DNA of 64,000 nucleotides from Moraxella lacunata (GCF_900453205.1 NZ_UGQU01000001.1:434001-498000); one strand, 5' to 3'. Positions 19,016 through 28,278 are shown, numbered from the stretch's first letter. Made by a program: numbers and translations. Notes: a model not told the origin generated them from the sequence alone.

Positions 19016-19405
19016 TTAGTTTTCAACCTTAATACGATATTTCATTATATGTTCATCAACGGTTAAAATTGTTAAACCTTCAAGCATTGCTTGACTAACC
19101 AACATTCTATCAAAAGGGTCTTTATGATAAAAGGGTAAAAATTCCAAATTTTGAATATACTCTTTTTTAATTGGTAAAATAGTGTACAAATTTTTCAATT
19201 CTATCTCGTACAAAACACAGCCCAAACTCGGCACAATGTCCAATTTCTTATTTTGGATTTTGAGTTGCATTTCCCAAATACTTGCCATACTGATGAAAAA
19301 TTCGTGGCGATTATCGCTAAGAATGTTTATTAAATTTTGGCTAAGTTTACCTCTGTCTTGGTTTGCCCAAATAAGAATATGGGTATCTAATAAATATTTC
19401 GCCAT
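19016..19405 (-). CDS. PIN-domain toxin of a type II toxin-antitoxin pair (VapC-like)
   Basis: A 129-residue PIN ribonuclease domain. The first acidic motif is in LLDTHILIWA (Asp7), a central ISMASIWEMQLK carries the conserved Glu, and FYHKDPFDRMLVSQA plus LTILTVDEHI carry the C-terminal Asp residues; all expected Mg-binding acids are present, so it is probably active. This LLDTHxLIW subtype usually pairs with a small antitoxin encoded just upstream, as here. It follows the antitoxin stop by a few bases. VapC toxins cut tRNA or rRNA; the target here is unknown. Base composition is AT-rich compared with purM and purN. Confidence 0.82.
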   Translation of the reverse strand: MAKYLLDTHILIWANQDRGKLSQNLINILSDNRHEFFISMASIWEMQLKIQNKKLDIVPSLGCVLYEIELKNLYTILPIKKEYIQNLEFLPFYHKDPFDRMLVSQAMLEGLTILTVDEHIMKYRIKVEN

Positions 19406-19410
19406 TTTAA

Positions 19411-19668
19411 TCACTTATACAAAATATCATCTTCGGGAAACCAAAAATCATCACCAAGATAATCATCAAAATCATCGGCAATATAATTTACCGTAAACAA
19501 AGGAATATCCAAAGGGGCTAATTTTTTCTTACCAAAATGGGGAATTTTTTGAATATAATCTATCAAAGAATTTCTGTCTTTTTCAGACAATTCATTTAAT
19601 ACTGGCAAAATGTCTTGAATACTTGGTTTGAATTTGCCAATATCGTAATGATAAGTTGTGGTTTCCAT
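19411..19668 (-). CDS. Putative antitoxin partner of the PIN toxin
   Basis: An 85-residue acidic protein encoded immediately upstream of the PIN-domain toxin. A short helical region (DILPVLNELSEKDRNSLIDYI) is followed by a Pro/Phe-rich, strongly acidic tail (DDFDDYLGDDFWFPEDDILYK) of the kind that wraps the active site of VapC toxins. The layout resembles DUF2281-type antitoxins. No clear ribbon-helix-helix or AbrB DNA-binding motif is seen. The assignment depends on size, charge and position. Confidence 0.6.
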   Translation of the reverse strand: METTTYHYDIGKFKPSIQDILPVLNELSEKDRNSLIDYIQKIPHFGKKKLAPLDIPLFTVNYIADDFDDYLGDDFWFPEDDILYK

Positions 19669-19727
19669 AATTTTATCCTTTTATTTTTTTATAAATTGGG
19701 CTTAATTTCTACTAAATCCAATTTATT

Positions 19728-20114
19728 TTATTGCTCTAAAGAAATATGACTAGCATAATTTGGGCATTCAAGTGTTGTCAATTTTTCATTGACAAAGGTT
19801 GCACTAATTTGGTCACTGTCCACTTTATTCACATACCAACTAAGTGTATTTTGGCGTTGGTAATTTTGTTCATTGGGATTGCCAAGCCAAAAAACAACGG
19901 TTGATTTGTCCATACCCAATGTTACTTTGGGGCAATACTCCGCCGAATCTGACCAATCCCAATCCTTGCAAGTGCCATTTTTTACACAGCTTGGGCGATA
20001 ACATTTTGATTCCACGCTACCCCATTTACCACCCGAATTTTCACAAATTTGTCTTTGCTGTGTGCCTGTACAAGCTACCAATAACCCTGCACAGATTAAA
20101 ATAATTAGTCGCAT
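19728..20114 (-). CDS. Small Cys-rich lipoprotein, unknown function
   Basis: A 128-residue protein with a short signal peptide and lipobox LVAC (Cys15). The mature part has several Cys residues (in KCYRPSC, NGTCKDW, EYCPK, LECPN) that could form disulfides in the periplasm. The segment VTLGMDKSTVVFWLGNP, followed by an NTLSWYV strand, resembles the SmpA/BamE-like lipoprotein fold (helix then LG.P then beta sheet). Part of the AT-rich block between purM and purN. Function not known. Confidence 0.6.
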   Translation of the reverse strand: MRLIILICAGLLVACTGTQQRQICENSGGKWGSVESKCYRPSCVKNGTCKDWDWSDSAEYCPKVTLGMDKSTVVFWLGNPNEQNYQRQNTLSWYVNKVDSDQISATFVNEKLTTLECPNYASHISLEQ

Positions 20115-20193
20115 TGCAGTCCTTTTTAAATTAGGTTTAATATTTGGATAACATCAAACCCAATTTACCAATTATTTAAAAGCCATTCAGCTT

Positions 20194-21237
20194 TTAAACA
20201 TAAACCACTGCTTTATCAGCACGCTCTACAATCTGTCCGATTTGCCAAGCGGTTTCGCCTTGTGCGGTCAAAAATGCCAACGTTTCGTCTTTTTTATCGG
20301 CAGGGACGACAATCACAAAGCCCACGCCACAGTTAAAGGTACGCACCATCTCACTCTGGGCGATGTTACCTGCCTGTTGTAGCCAGTCAAAGACGGCAGG
20401 AAATTCCCAAGTGGTAAGGTCAATCTCGGCAGATAGACTCTCGGGCAACACTCGGGGCAAGTTTTCGGTTAGACCGCCACCTGTAATATGTGCCATGGCG
20501 TGAATGTTCTTGTTGCCAAGCTGTTTTTGTAGGGCGTTTACCGATTTGACATAAATGCGAGTGGGCTTCATGAGTGCGTCCGCTAAGCTCTCGCCATTGC
20601 CTAGCGTATGAGCATTGACGTCCACGCCCGACACGTCAATCACTTTTCGCACAAGCGAGTAGCCGTTGGAATGCACGCCAGAGCTTGCCAAGGCAATCAG
20701 CACATCACCTTTTTGGACGTTTGCCCCTGTGATGACCTCGGATTCTTCTACCACACCCACACAGAAGCCCGCCAAATCATAGTCGCTTCCGTGATACATT
20801 CCGGGCATTTCAGCCGTTTCGCCACCGATTAAGGCACAATTTGACAGCTGACAGCCGTCCCCAATCCCCTTGATGACCGTCTCGGCAACGTCCACATCAA
20901 GTTTGCCTGTGGCGTAGTAATCTAGGAAAAAGAGTGGCTCAGCACCGCACACCAAAAGGTCATTTACGCACATTGCCACCAAGTCTTGACCGATGGTTTC
21001 GTGGCGGTTTAGGTCTAGGGCGAGCTTTAATTTGGTGCCAACGCCGTCCGTGCCAGAGACCAAAAGGGGCGATTTGTAACCTTGTGGGATACGGCACAAC
21101 GCCCCAAACCCGCCAAGTCCGCCCACCACTTCGGGGCGTGTCGTGGCACGGGCGACAGATTTGATGCGTTGGACAAGGGCTTCGCCTGCGTCAATATCAA
21201 CGCCTGCATCTTTGTAGCTAAGAGAATGAGAAGTCAT
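20194..21237 (-). CDS. purM: Phosphoribosylformylglycinamidine cyclo-ligase (AIR synthetase)
   Basis: A 347-residue ATP-dependent enzyme that closes the imidazole ring in purine synthesis (FGAM to AIR). Visible landmarks are [16 protein letters not shown] at the N-terminus, [13 protein letters not shown], the [19 protein letters not shown] block, the GGETAEMPG loop and [20 protein letters not shown] 21237 is preceded by an AGGAAC ribosome site; an in-frame upstream ATG at 21345 would add a non-homologous leader and is rejected. Normally followed directly by purN, but here an islet intervenes. Confidence 0.95.
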   Translation of the reverse strand: MTSHSLSYKDAGVDIDAGEALVQRIKSVARATTRPEVVGGLGGFGALCRIPQGYKSPLLVSGTDGVGTKLKLALDLNRHETIGQDLVAMCVNDLLVCGAEPLFFLDYYATGKLDVDVAETVIKGIGDGCQLSNCALIGGETAEMPGMYHGSDYDLAGFCVGVVEESEVITGANVQKGDVLIALASSGVHSNGYSLVRKVIDVSGVDVNAHTLGNGESLADALMKPTRIYVKSVNALQKQLGNKNIHAMAHITGGGLTENLPRVLPESLSAEIDLTTWEFPAVFDWLQQAGNIAQSEMVRTFNCGVGFVIVVPADKKDETLAFLTAQGETAWQIGQIVERADKAVVYV

Positions 21238-21389
21238 GAGGGTTCCTATTGGGTCAAAATAAATTATCTTATTATAACAAAAATTGGGGCAGATGATAGC
21301 CTTTCGGGCGATATTTGTGATTTTTATAAAAATGCAAAAAAGCACTTTACTAAACGCACTTTATCAAGTATAATTATCGCTGTTTTTTC

Positions 21390-21466
21390 GGGCCTATAGC
21401 TCAGTTGGTTAGAGCAGAGGACTCATAATCCTTTGGTCGCAGGTTCAAGTCCTGCTGGGCCTACCA
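21390..21466 (+). tRNA. tRNA with CAT anticodon (elongator Met or lysidine-modified Ile2)
   Basis: A 77-nt cloverleaf with encoded CCA: acceptor GGGCCTA pairing with TGGGCCT (G1-T72 and one internal G-T wobble), D-arm TAGCTCAGTTGGTTAGAGCA, anticodon loop CTCATAA and T-arm GCAGGTTCAAGTCCTGC. The anticodon CAT excludes initiator tRNA, since no GGG-C pairs close the anticodon stem. Whether it is elongator Met or tRNA-Ile(CAU) needs comparison; the AGAGGACTCATAATCCTTTGGTC arm looks more like the Ile2 type. Confidence 0.9.
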
Positions 21467-21492
21467 TATTAAATTTTATGATTTAAAGAATT

Positions 21493-21524
21493 AAGGGTTT
21501 GTTAACAAACAAACCCTTTTTATT
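21493..21524 (+). terminator. Terminator after the tRNA gene
   Basis: The stem AAGGGTTTGTT / AACAAACCCTT with an ACAA-type loop is followed by TTTATT, 27 bases after the tRNA. Confidence 0.85.
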
Positions 21525-21594
21525 GCCTACTTATAACAACCTTATAAAATAAGATTGTTACTTAAATCACTCCAATCCTTGCAATCCACCCTCA

Positions 21595-22095
21595 CTACTC
21601 CGAATCAAAAATATTGCATTTGACAGCAGACGCCAAAAACGCCCCCAACAGCGTAACATCATCTGAAAACACCTGCTCTATCATGTCTGAATCAAAATAC
21701 TTATCCATCACTGCTCGATATTTCTCATACCCCCCTGTGGGATATTGTTCAAAATCAAACATTTTATCCATATCGTCTATATCATTCATATCGCCAAACT
21801 CCGCCCACACAATCATGTCCTGACCCAATGATGTGTCAAAAAACTCATCCATGAGCGGTAGTTCATCTTTGGTCAAGGTGATATTCACATAGTTTTCTGC
21901 CAGACTCTTGGTTTGTGATGTGGCGATATTTATGGCACACGCCTGCTTGACGGTATCACGCTCTTGCAAACCATCCATTAATACATGTGTCACTATTTTA
22001 TCAAAGATGGATTTGGTAAAATTCATGGTCGCCCCGTCATAGGCGGTCGCCTGCATAGATAATGCAAGGCATACGCCTAATAGGTATTTTTTCAT
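21595..22095 (-). CDS. Secreted hypothetical protein
   Basis: A 166-residue protein with a clear signal peptide (MKKYLLGVCLALSMQATA, cleavage near residue 18) and an acidic, helical mature part (GDMNDIDDMDKMFDF). Two Cys residues in the mature region (in QACAIN and VKCNIF) could pair in the periplasm. An AGGAGTATCTT stretch precedes the ATG as ribosome site. It is downstream of clpB on the same strand but separated by a terminator. Family not recognised. Confidence 0.65.
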   Translation of the reverse strand: MKKYLLGVCLALSMQATAYDGATMNFTKSIFDKIVTHVLMDGLQERDTVKQACAINIATSQTKSLAENYVNITLTKDELPLMDEFFDTSLGQDMIVWAEFGDMNDIDDMDKMFDFEQYPTGGYEKYRAVMDKYFDSDMIEQVFSDDVTLLGAFLASAVKCNIFDSE

Positions 22096-22160
22096 AAGAT
22101 ACTCCTAATTTGTGGTTTTGATATCATAACACAAGACAAAGATAAGAAAAATACCCAAAC

Positions 22161-22198
22161 AAAAAAGGGCGGAACAACTGAACCCACCCTTTTTTTTA
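22161..22198. terminator. Terminator downstream of clpB
   Basis: The A-run / GGGCGG ... CCACCC / T-run hairpin (one mismatch) lies between the clpB stop and the next gene; the A and T runs make it usable in both directions. Confidence 0.7.
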
Positions 22199-22211
22199 TA
22201 TTTAACCAAAA

Positions 22212-24788
22212 TTAATTAAACTTTAACTTATCAAACGTCAATGCCCCATTTTCTACCCCCACCGAAATGGTGTCGCCTGTGACAAACTCGCCTGCTAGGA
22301 GCTTTTGAGCAAGGGGATTTTCAATCTCTTGGACAATGGCACGTTTGAGCGGTCTTGCCCCAAACACAGGGTCATAGCCCACCGACACCAGCTCATTCAT
22401 CGCTTCGTCTGATAAGACAAGCCCTAGTTCACGCTCTTTGAGTCTGGCTCTTAGGCGGTCAAGCTGAATGGACGCAATGCCTGCCATGTGCGACTGCCCA
22501 AGCGGGTGAAAGACCACGATTTCATCGATGCGGTTGATGAACTCTGGGCGAAAATGAGCATTCACCGATTCCATCACCGCCAGTTTGATTTCCTCGTATT
22601 CATCACCTGCCATGTCAAAGATTTTTTGACTGCCTAGGTTAGAAGTCATGATAATCACCGTATTTTTAAAGTCCACCACACGCCCCTGCGAATCAGTCAA
22701 ACGCCCGTCATCTAAGACTTGTAGTAGGATATTAAACACATCGGGGTGAGCTTTTTCCACTTCGTCAAATAGCACCACGCTATAAGGCTTACGGCGAACG
22801 GCTTCGGTCAGCACGCCTCCCTCCTCATAACCCACATAACCAGGGGGAGCTCCCACCAGACGGCTCACGCTGTGTTTTTCCATAAACTCGCTCATGTCAA
22901 TGCGTACCATGGCAGTCTCGTCATCAAACAAAAAGTTCGCCAGCGATTTGGTCAGCTCCGTTTTACCCACACCTGTCGGCCCTAAAAATAGGAACGAACC
23001 ACTTGGGCGGTTGGGGTCAGACAGTCCTGCACGGCTACGGCGAACCGCATCTGCCACCGCCTTGACCGCCTCGTCTTGACCGACCACACGCTCGTGGAGC
23101 TTGGTTTCCATGCCAAGCATTTTTTCACGTTCGCCTTGGAGCATTTTGGCGACAGGAATGCCCGTTGCCAATGACACAACTTCGGCAATCTCATTGTCCG
23201 TTACCTTATTTCTAAGGAGCTTAGGCTCGCTCACTTCGCCTGTGTCGTCATGTTCAAGCTGTTTGGTCAGCTCAGGAATCACGCCATATTGCAAGCGACT
23301 TGCCTCCGCCAAATCCCCCTCTCGTTGGGCTTTTTCTAGGGCAATGCGTGCTTTATCAAGTTTGATTTGTGCTTCTTTTGTCCCCTCAACCAACGCCTTT
23401 TCACTTTTCCAAATTTCCTCCAAATCATGATATTCTTTGGACAACTCATCAATCTGAGCTTGGAGCTGTTTGGCTTGGGCGATACTGCCTGCGTCCTCCT
23501 CTTTTTTGACGGTTTCAAGTTGCATTTTAAGCTGAATGATACGGCGGTCAAGTTTGTCCAAACTCTCAGGCTTACTATCAAGCTCCATTTTAATGCGAGA
23601 TGCTGCCTCATCAATCAAATCAATCGCCTTATCAGGGAGCTGGCGGTCGGTGATGTAGCGGTGCGACATTTTGGCGGCTGAGATAATCGCACTGTCTAGG
23701 ATTTTGACCCCATGATGTACTTCATAACGTTCTTTTAACCCCCGCAAAATGGCAATGGTATCCTCCACGCTCGGCTCATCTACCAGCACTTTTTGAAAAC
23801 GGCGTTCTAAGGCAGGGTCTTTTTCGATGTACTGGCGGTATTCATCGAGCGTGGTTGCCCCCACACAGCGTAACTCGCCACGGGCTAGGGCAGGTTTTAG
23901 CATGTTGCCTGCGTCCATGGCTCCGCTTGTCTTGCCTGCTCCTACCATGGTGTGCAATTCATCAATAAATAGGATAATGTTGCCGTCTTGTTTGGCAAGG
24001 TCGTTTAGCACGTCTTTTAGACGCTCTTCAAACTCGCCATGATATTTCGCCCCTGCGATGAGCGAACCCATGTCAAGCGATAAAACTTCTTTATTTTTTA
24101 GGCTCTCAGGCACTTCGCCATTGACGATACGCTGGGCAAGTCCCTCGACAATGGCGGTTTTACCCACTCCTGGTTCACCGATGAGTACAGGGTTATTTTT
24201 GGTGCGTCTGGATAGTACTTGTACGGTACGGCGAATCTCATCATCTCGCCCAATCACAGGGTCAAGTTTACCCTCTCTGGCTCGGTCGGTAAGATTGATG
24301 GTGTATTTTTCTAGGGCTTTTCGGGTGTCTTCGGCATGTTGGTTTTTCACGGTGTCTCCCCCTCGGATATGGTTAATAATCGTTTGTAATTTTTGGGCGT
24401 TCACGCCTGCTTTTTCGAGCAGGGTTGTGGTTTCGCCCGTTTGGGTCAAAGCAAAGAGTAGCCATTCAGTTGCCACAAACTCATCGCCTGCTTTATCGGC
24501 AAATTTTTCTGCCAAATTAAGCACTTGCACCAAATCAGGAGCAAGATTTGCCTGACCTGTGGGGCTGGTCAATGTGGCAAGCGAACCTAGTTTTTTGTTA
24601 AGCTCACTTTGTAAACTCATCAAATCCGCCCCCGCTTGGGCAAGCATGGATGTATAGGCATTATCATCTAATAATACAGACAACGTATGTACCGCAAAAA
24701 TGGCGGTATTATCACGGCTGACCGCCAGACTTTGGGCGGATTGGAGAGTTTTTTGCAGTTTTTGGGTGTATTTGTCAAAATTCATCAC
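22212..24788 (-). CDS. clpB: ATP-dependent disaggregase ClpB
   Basis: An 858-residue Hsp100 chaperone that works with DnaK/DnaJ/GrpE to extract proteins from aggregates. Domains in order: Clp N-domain (about 1-145), AAA-1 with Walker A GEPGVGKT, a coiled-coil M-domain (about 400-520, repeated [19 protein letters not shown] character) that distinguishes ClpB from ClpA/ClpC, AAA-2 with [12 protein letters not shown] and the pore loop GYVGYEEGG, and a C-terminal D2 small domain. No IGF/L ClpP-binding tripeptide is seen, as expected for ClpB. Preceded by a possible heat-shock promoter. Confidence 0.96.
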   Translation of the reverse strand: MMNFDKYTQKLQKTLQSAQSLAVSRDNTAIFAVHTLSVLLDDNAYTSMLAQAGADLMSLQSELNKKLGSLATLTSPTGQANLAPDLVQVLNLAEKFADKAGDEFVATEWLLFALTQTGETTTLLEKAGVNAQKLQTIINHIRGGDTVKNQHAEDTRKALEKYTINLTDRAREGKLDPVIGRDDEIRRTVQVLSRRTKNNPVLIGEPGVGKTAIVEGLAQRIVNGEVPESLKNKEVLSLDMGSLIAGAKYHGEFEERLKDVLNDLAKQDGNIILFIDELHTMVGAGKTSGAMDAGNMLKPALARGELRCVGATTLDEYRQYIEKDPALERRFQKVLVDEPSVEDTIAILRGLKERYEVHHGVKILDSAIISAAKMSHRYITDRQLPDKAIDLIDEAASRIKMELDSKPESLDKLDRRIIQLKMQLETVKKEEDAGSIAQAKQLQAQIDELSKEYHDLEEIWKSEKALVEGTKEAQIKLDKARIALEKAQREGDLAEASRLQYGVIPELTKQLEHDDTGEVSEPKLLRNKVTDNEIAEVVSLATGIPVAKMLQGEREKMLGMETKLHERVVGQDEAVKAVADAVRRSRAGLSDPNRPSGSFLFLGPTGVGKTELTKSLANFLFDDETAMVRIDMSEFMEKHSVSRLVGAPPGYVGYEEGGVLTEAVRRKPYSVVLFDEVEKAHPDVFNILLQVLDDGRLTDSQGRVVDFKNTVIIMTSNLGSQKIFDMAGDEYEEIKLAVMESVNAHFRPEFINRIDEIVVFHPLGQSHMAGIASIQLDRLRARLKERELGLVLSDEAMNELVSVGYDPVFGARPLKRAIVQEIENPLAQKLLAGEFVTGDTISVGVENGALTFDKLKFN

Positions 24789-24830
24789 GTTCTCGCTTTT
24801 TAGGTTAGGGACTTCTCCCGCTTGTCAAAT

Positions 24831-24858
24831 ATATGCTTGACAACCGACAAATTTTCAA
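24831..24858 (-). promoter_or_regulatory. Possible sigma32-type heat-shock promoter of clpB
   Basis: On the minus strand TTGAAA is followed after 15 bases by AGCATAT, about 45-70 bases before the clpB ATG. The -35 fits the heat-shock consensus, but the -10 is only a partial match to CCCCATNT, so this is tentative. Confidence 0.3.
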
Positions 24859-24999
24859 TAACAAATTTTTTGGTCAGCCATTAAAATTTTGTAAATTATT
24901 GATTTTAAATATAATTTATAAATTTTTACGAAACCCTTGTAATTTTTTGACTTATTCCCATATAGAATTTACTTTTGTTTTTATCTATCAGGAGTCATC

Positions 25000-25554
25000 A
25001 TGACACGTCTAACTCTACATACCCTAGACACCGCCCCAGAAAAAGCCAAAGAGCATGTTGAAGCAGTACAAAAAGCCAATGGCTTTATTCCAAATCTTAT
25101 CGGCGTACTTGCCAACTCACCGCAAGCCCTTGAAATGTATCAAGAAGTGAGCAAACTAAACAGCAAAAACTCGCTGACTGCCGAAGAGATTGAAGTCATT
25201 CAAATCACCGCTGCCGTGCATAATGGCTGTGATTTTTGTGTGGCAGGACACACCAAGATTGCCGAAGTTCGCCTAAAAATGTCGCCTGCGGTCGTAGAAG
25301 CGTTGCGTACTCGCACCAATATTGACGAAAACGCCAAATACCAAGCCCTAGCCCAGTTCACCATGCAACTCATCGACAAGCGTGGTCAAGTCTCTGACGA
25401 AGAGCTAGAAGCCTTTAAATCAGCCGGCTATAACGACCAAAACGTGCTAGATGTCATCATGGGCGTGGCGCTGTCTACCCTGTGCAACTACGCCAACACC
25501 GTTGCCAAGACTGACATCAACCCAGAGCTGGCCGCCTTTGGTCCAAACCGTTAA
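25000..25554 (+). CDS. AhpD-like carboxymuconolactone decarboxylase-family alkylhydroperoxidase
   Basis: A 184-residue protein of the CMD/AhpD superfamily. The redox motif CDFC with following His (NGCDFCVAGHTKIA) corresponds to the CxxC...H active site of AhpD-type peroxidases, which detoxify organic hydroperoxides. The N-terminal YQEVSKLNSKNSLTAEEIEVIQIT segment matches the family helix preceding the motif. An AGGAGTCATC ribosome site precedes the ATG. Followed by a terminator. The reductant partner is not encoded nearby. Confidence 0.85.
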   Translation: MTRLTLHTLDTAPEKAKEHVEAVQKANGFIPNLIGVLANSPQALEMYQEVSKLNSKNSLTAEEIEVIQITAAVHNGCDFCVAGHTKIAEVRLKMSPAVVEALRTRTNIDENAKYQALAQFTMQLIDKRGQVSDEELEAFKSAGYNDQNVLDVIMGVALSTLCNYANTVAKTDINPELAAFGPNR

Positions 25555-25654
25555 TGCTTGACCATTTTAAATAATGATTAAAATCTTTGTTAAACATATA
25601 TTTAAAATATAAATATTATCACAAAATAGATAAATAATCATTGTCAAGCACCCA

Positions 25655-25690
25655 TAAAACCCTTATAATAATAAGGGTTTTATTTTTATT
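25655..25690 (+). terminator. Terminator downstream of the AhpD-like gene
   Basis: The stem AAAACCCTTAT / ATAAGGGTTTT is followed by ATTTTTATT, about 100 bases after the stop codon. Confidence 0.8.
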
Positions 25691-25716
25691 CGCCATCTAT
25701 CGACAAGTTTTTTTGT

Positions 25717-25821
25717 TATAGTCAAACAAATTTGAAATAAGACAAGGAAAACGAGCGAAGTTGTACAAGTAGTACTACGAGCGAGTTTGACGCAGTATTA
25801 TTTCAAAGTTGGCAGACTATA
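25717..25821. repeat. 105-bp Correia-like miniature inverted-repeat element
   Basis: The ends TATAGTC and GACTATA are inverted, continuing inward with AAATTTGAAATAA / TTATTTCAAAGTT-type complementarity. The core holds GACAAGGAAAACGAGCGAAG, then GTACAAGTAGTAC, then an ACGAGCGAG-type half. This architecture (TATAG ends, ACAAGG core, GTACAAGTAGTAC centre) closely resembles the neisserial Correia repeat (CREE). It lies in the 414-bp gap between the AhpD-like gene and the roadblock gene. Confidence 0.65.
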
Positions 25822-25968
25822 AAACAAATCTTTTAGCAACAACCGTTTTTATGCTTGTATTTATCAATGGCGATTGTATAATAATATTGATTGATGTCAA
25901 TTTTTTTGGACAACGGCTAATGCCTTGACATTAATTCATTCACAACCACTCATTTTAAGGAATACACC

Positions 25969-26331
25969 ATGCGTACAGACATGTTCCAACAAATTCTAGA
26001 CGACCTAAACAGCTCATCTGCGGATGTCGAAGCCTCTGCCCTTATCTCAACAGACGGCTTGATGATTGCCTCTGCCCTACCCTCTGGCATTGACGAAGAC
26101 CGTGTGGGTGCGATGAGTGCCGCCCTACTGTCACTAGGCGACCGTGCAGGTACTGAGCTGGCTCGTGGTAAAATCGACCGCCTACTCGTACAAGGCGAGA
26201 AAGGCTATGTCATCATGACCTCAGCAGGCGGAGAAGCAGTACTGACCATTCTTGCCAAACCAAATGCCAAACTAGGCTTGATTTTCCTAGACATCAAACG
26301 TGCCTCAGAAGCCTTGGCAAAACTTATCTAA
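25969..26331 (+). CDS. Roadblock/LC7-domain protein (MglB-like regulator)
   Basis: A 120-residue single roadblock/LC7 domain: N-terminal helix (MFQQILDDLNSSSADVEASA), the strand pair ALISTDGLMIASALP, helix GAMSAALLSLGDRAGTELA, and C-terminal strands (KGYVIMTSAGGEAVLTILAK) plus a last helix. In bacteria such proteins dimerise and act as GAPs or partners of Ras-like MglA GTPases controlling cell polarity and type IV pilus motility. It opens a run of co-directional genes ending in a MglA-like GTPase at 29834. An AAGGAATACACC ribosome site precedes the ATG. Confidence 0.88.
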   Translation: MRTDMFQQILDDLNSSSADVEASALISTDGLMIASALPSGIDEDRVGAMSAALLSLGDRAGTELARGKIDRLLVQGEKGYVIMTSAGGEAVLTILAKPNAKLGLIFLDIKRASEALAKLI

Positions 26332-26377
26332 ATTCTTTGCCTTATTTTATTAACAAGTTAGATTAAGGAGACTTGTT

Positions 26378-26866
26378 TTGAGTATTCAATTAGAAGACAT
26401 GGCAAAACCTGCCGACGATGCCACCGAACACACCCTAACTTTCTTTGATGGCACAACACGCACCGTTTATGACACTGGCGTAGAACGTCCCTTTCCTGAC
26501 GGCAGACTTATCGTCTCTCGTACTAACCTAGACGGTGTACTTACTCACGTAAACGATGCCTTTGTTGAGATTAGTGGCTACACCGAGGACGAGCTTATCG
26601 GCAAGCCCCAGCACATCCTACGCCACCCCGACATGCCAAAAGCCGCCTATGCCGACCTATGGGCGACCGTCAAAGCGGGCAACAAATGGCACGGCTATGT
26701 CAAAAACCTATGCAAAGATGGCTCGCACTACTGGGTATATGCCACTGTCGTGCCAAACGTGCGTCGTGGCGAAACCGTGGGTTATACGTCTGTACGCCGT
26801 AAGCCTAGCCGTAGCAAGATTGAAGCGGCAGCGGCTCAATACGTTACCATGAAAGGAGCAGAATAA
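26378..26866 (+). CDS. PAS-domain sensory protein (Aer-type PAS)
   Basis: A 162-residue protein consisting almost entirely of one PAS domain (about residues 40-140): IVSRTNLDGVLTHVNDAFVEISGYTEDELIGKPQHILRHPDMP, then the FAD/heme-type WHGYVKNLCKDGSHYWVYA segment and VGYTSVRRKPSR, as in the PAS of aerotaxis receptors. No output domain follows, so signals must pass to a partner. TTG 26378 is chosen because it follows AAGGAG at good spacing; an ATG at 26399 is in frame. It overlaps the next gene by one base. Likely senses redox or oxygen for the adjoining GTPase module (inference). Confidence 0.85.
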   Translation: MSIQLEDMAKPADDATEHTLTFFDGTTRTVYDTGVERPFPDGRLIVSRTNLDGVLTHVNDAFVEISGYTEDELIGKPQHILRHPDMPKAAYADLWATVKAGNKWHGYVKNLCKDGSHYWVYATVVPNVRRGETVGYTSVRRKPSRSKIEAAAAQYVTMKGAE

Positions 26867-27612
26867 TGGCTCATAATTTTCTGATTGCCCCTGATTTCTC
26901 GCCAGAGCGTTTTGCTGGTTGGCACATGTTTAACACCTTGCTACAAAAACGTTCGGGTCAAGCGTTGCACCTTATCACGCCCGCCTCACACGCTGAGCAA
27001 GAAAATAGTGTAGCAAAAGATGATGTCAAAATCATCTACGCCAACCCTTTTGATGCTGCCAAACTCATTCGTGAAGATGGCTACCGTGCTGTTGCGCGCC
27101 CTGTTGGTAAGTCTGACGAAATGGCAATCATCTCATCAGCAGGTGGTAACATCAAGACCTTGGATGATTTAAAAGCAGGTGCCAAAATCGCCATGGCAGA
27201 CAACCGCGACGTCAAACTTATCGGTCTGCGTCTGCTTGAAGCGGTGGATTTGACCGAAGATGATGTTGAATTTGTCATCACTGAGACCTATCAAGCTGCC
27301 GCCAAACAAGTGGTCAAAGGCGAAGCGGATGCGGCATTTTTTATCGCTGAGATTTATCATTCACTGTCCAAACTGACCAAATCACAACTTAATGTACTCA
27401 TCGAGAGTAACATCGCCACCATTTCGCATGTTATTTTGGTCAAAGACGGCTTTGCCGAGGCGGACGATGTCGCCAAAGTGATTTTGTCACTAAAAGACGA
27501 TGCCGATGGTCAAGCGGTGCTAAGCGAGCTTGGCATGCCTGATGGTTTTGAACCCATGGATGAAGAAGATGCTGAGTTCATGATTGACCTTATGGAAACT
27601 TTGCTTGACTAG
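26866..27612 (+). CDS. PhnD/SsuA-type binding protein without signal peptide
   Basis: A 248-residue protein with a type-2 periplasmic-binding-protein fold: the pattern VKIIYANPFDAAKLIREDGYRAVARP, LDDLKAGAKIAMADNRDVKLIG and KQVVKGEADAAFFIAEIYH is that of phosphonate/phosphite or TRAP-like solute binders. It starts MAHNFLIAPDFSP, with no signal peptide or lipobox, so it should stay in the cytoplasm. The ATG shares a base with the stop of the PAS gene and has an AAAGGAG site. In this context it may be a ligand-sensing module of the signalling cluster rather than a transporter subunit (inference). Confidence 0.78.
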   Translation: MAHNFLIAPDFSPERFAGWHMFNTLLQKRSGQALHLITPASHAEQENSVAKDDVKIIYANPFDAAKLIREDGYRAVARPVGKSDEMAIISSAGGNIKTLDDLKAGAKIAMADNRDVKLIGLRLLEAVDLTEDDVEFVITETYQAAAKQVVKGEADAAFFIAEIYHSLSKLTKSQLNVLIESNIATISHVILVKDGFAEADDVAKVILSLKDDADGQAVLSELGMPDGFEPMDEEDAEFMIDLMETLLD

Positions 27613-27678
27613 TAGGGTTGCAGGTGGGTTTGGCTGTGCCAAGCCCATTTGTTTTTATTTACCATCACAGATGAGCTT

Positions 27679-28278
27679 ATGAACAGAACCAAACATGCCG
27701 ATGCTTATCACCGCTTTCGTCATTATTCTCGGGCGGTACTAAGCAGTCCTTCGATGGCAGAATATCACAAAGAGCGGATTAATATCGCCAAAAAATTAGA
27801 CGAAAGCGAACCCTTGCAAGGGGCGTTATCAGACTATTTTTTTGGCTGTTGGTATGACATCCCCATGATTCGCCCCGAGTTCATCCAAGAGTTTGAATCT
27901 CGCCTTAGCACCCAAGCATGGCAAATCATCAATGACTGCATGTCACGGCAATATTATCTACAAAAAAATAATCTCTTGGCGACACGTTGGAGTGTGATTA
28001 CCACGCCCACTCTTGATGTGCCTAGCCATAAACTGCGTGCCAGCAGTGATGATGCCGCTCATCTCGCCCAAAGTCTTTTAGAGTCTATTTTAACCGCTCA
28101 CAAAGCCCAAAATTTTGATGAAGTCACTCGCTTAGAAGATGAGTTTTTTGACCACTGTCTTGCCTGTCATGACCTAGTGGCGTTTATGAAAGCATGGTTC
28201 AAATTAGGCAAACATGACTGGGATTTTGACATGCGGTGGGTCGCTTGCCGTACCGAACTTGAACGACTAACGCAGTGA
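27679..28278 (+). CDS. Hypothetical protein of the GTPase/roadblock cluster
   Basis: A protein of about 199 residues, mostly helical and soluble, with no recognised domain. It contains a conserved-looking EDEFFDHCLACHDLVAFMKAWFKLG segment; CLACHD fits a CxxCH heme motif by letters, but there is no export signal, so heme attachment is unlikely. ATG 27679 is selected; a TTG at 27649 is in frame but poorly placed. It follows the binding-protein gene by 66 bp and is separated from the next cluster gene by an inserted 133-bp miniature element. Confidence 0.6.
   Translation: MNRTKHADAYHRFRHYSRAVLSSPSMAEYHKERINIAKKLDESEPLQGALSDYFFGCWYDIPMIRPEFIQEFESRLSTQAWQIINDCMSRQYYLQKNNLLATRWSVITTPTLDVPSHKLRASSDDAAHLAQSLLESILTAHKAQNFDEVTRLEDEFFDHCLACHDLVAFMKAWFKLGKHDWDFDMRWVACRTELERLTQ

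Noticed and set aside
27679-28278. CxxCH (CLACHD) as a cytochrome c heme site
   Set aside because: No signal peptide or other cytochrome feature; the motif lies in a helical cytoplasmic-type protein.
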